Assembly: GCA_964585575.1 (NCBI GenBank)
Contig: CAZPEM010000006.1
Span: forward strand, 1-51,820
Direction: 5' to 3'
Length of the DNA: 51,820 bases
Source of the DNA: UBA4655 sp964585575
GTDB lineage: Bacteria; Planctomycetota; Planctomycetia; Pirellulales; UBA1268
Numbering within the stretch: the stretch's first letter is position 1; each line of letters starts with the position of its first letter. Made by a program: the position numbers and the translations under genes. The notes under the pieces were generated by a model. It was not told the DNA's origin. It did no database searches and was given only the letters and a program-made list of their open reading frames with translations. Of the stretch, positions 51,762-51,820 are shown piece after piece.

Positions 51762-51768
51762 GCCTAAC
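51762..51768 (-). other. Integron core site (GTTAGGC) at the cassette boundary
   Basis: On the minus strand this reads GTTAGGC, fitting GTTRRRY. Its TTAGGC is the exact complement of the R'' box (GCCTAAC) at the other end of the cassette, as expected for the two ends of one cassette. It belongs to either an upstream attC or attI; the rest lies mostly beyond the window edge. Confidence 0.6.
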
Positions 51769-51820
51769 GGCCCCGATCAATGGCTCGCGGCCAAGAGATT
51801 ATCCACGCCGCACGGCTTCA

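Overview
The window is GC-rich bacterial DNA, most likely from a planctomycete (Pirellulales-like). Three gene families with strong planctomycete associations support this: a DUF1559 pilin-like secreted protein (35745-36746), a DUF1598 secreted protein (20252-21661), and methanofuran-type cofactor genes in a bacterium that otherwise carries ordinary housekeeping genes. The assignment rests on gene content; no rRNA gene is present.

Positions 1-42214 are a dense, ordinary-looking chromosome. 1-3823: oxidative pentose phosphate genes (gnd end, an SDR oxidoreductase, zwf) and a dihydrouridine synthase. 3867-11233: a Gln/Asn-rich lipoprotein, queG, a short SecA paralog, a secreted coiled-coil protein coupled to a second dus, and a transglutaminase-like protein. 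11381-17553: an iron-sulfur assembly cluster (sufR, a lone nuoB, sufC, sufB, sufD and a Rieske-SufT fusion). 17553-20361: mfnD-, mfnF- and mfnE-like genes, the first overlapping the fusion gene by one base. 20252-27887: DUF1598 protein, FHA-GAF-sigma54 activator, a pyrB-pyrC-NYN operon and a secreted protein. 27931-32823: TolC-like protein divergent from an ABC ATPase/permease pair. 33039-35016: a stress-type operon (HPF-cold-shock fusion, alpha/beta hydrolase, phosphoribosyltransferase). 35104-38789: DUF1559 pair and RtcB/archease RNA repair. 38933-42214: glycosyltransferase, small membrane protein and a GHKL ATPase.

From 42215 to the right edge the DNA is accessory. It holds broken genes (AraC tail, IS3 transposase tail, a SNF2-type helicase without its N-terminus, two orphan C-termini), a secreted repeat protein, a DUF2283/DUF4258 pair, an AbiEi antitoxin without its toxin, a 'mobile mystery' HTH/Fic pair with a palindromic operator, a serine recombinase, a small module ending in a sigma-70-like factor, and at the edge an integron cassette with a recognisable attC hairpin. 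The array probably continues past the window.

Two cross-cutting signals stand out. Short tandem repeats (15-20 bp units) sit on or just beside the stop codons of at least five genes, and a 24-bp in-frame repeat interrupts sufD. The Fic partner protein at 47682 carries the [S/T]xxxE[G/N] motif of Fic-inhibiting antitoxins, which suggests one polypeptide acts as both repressor and antitoxin.
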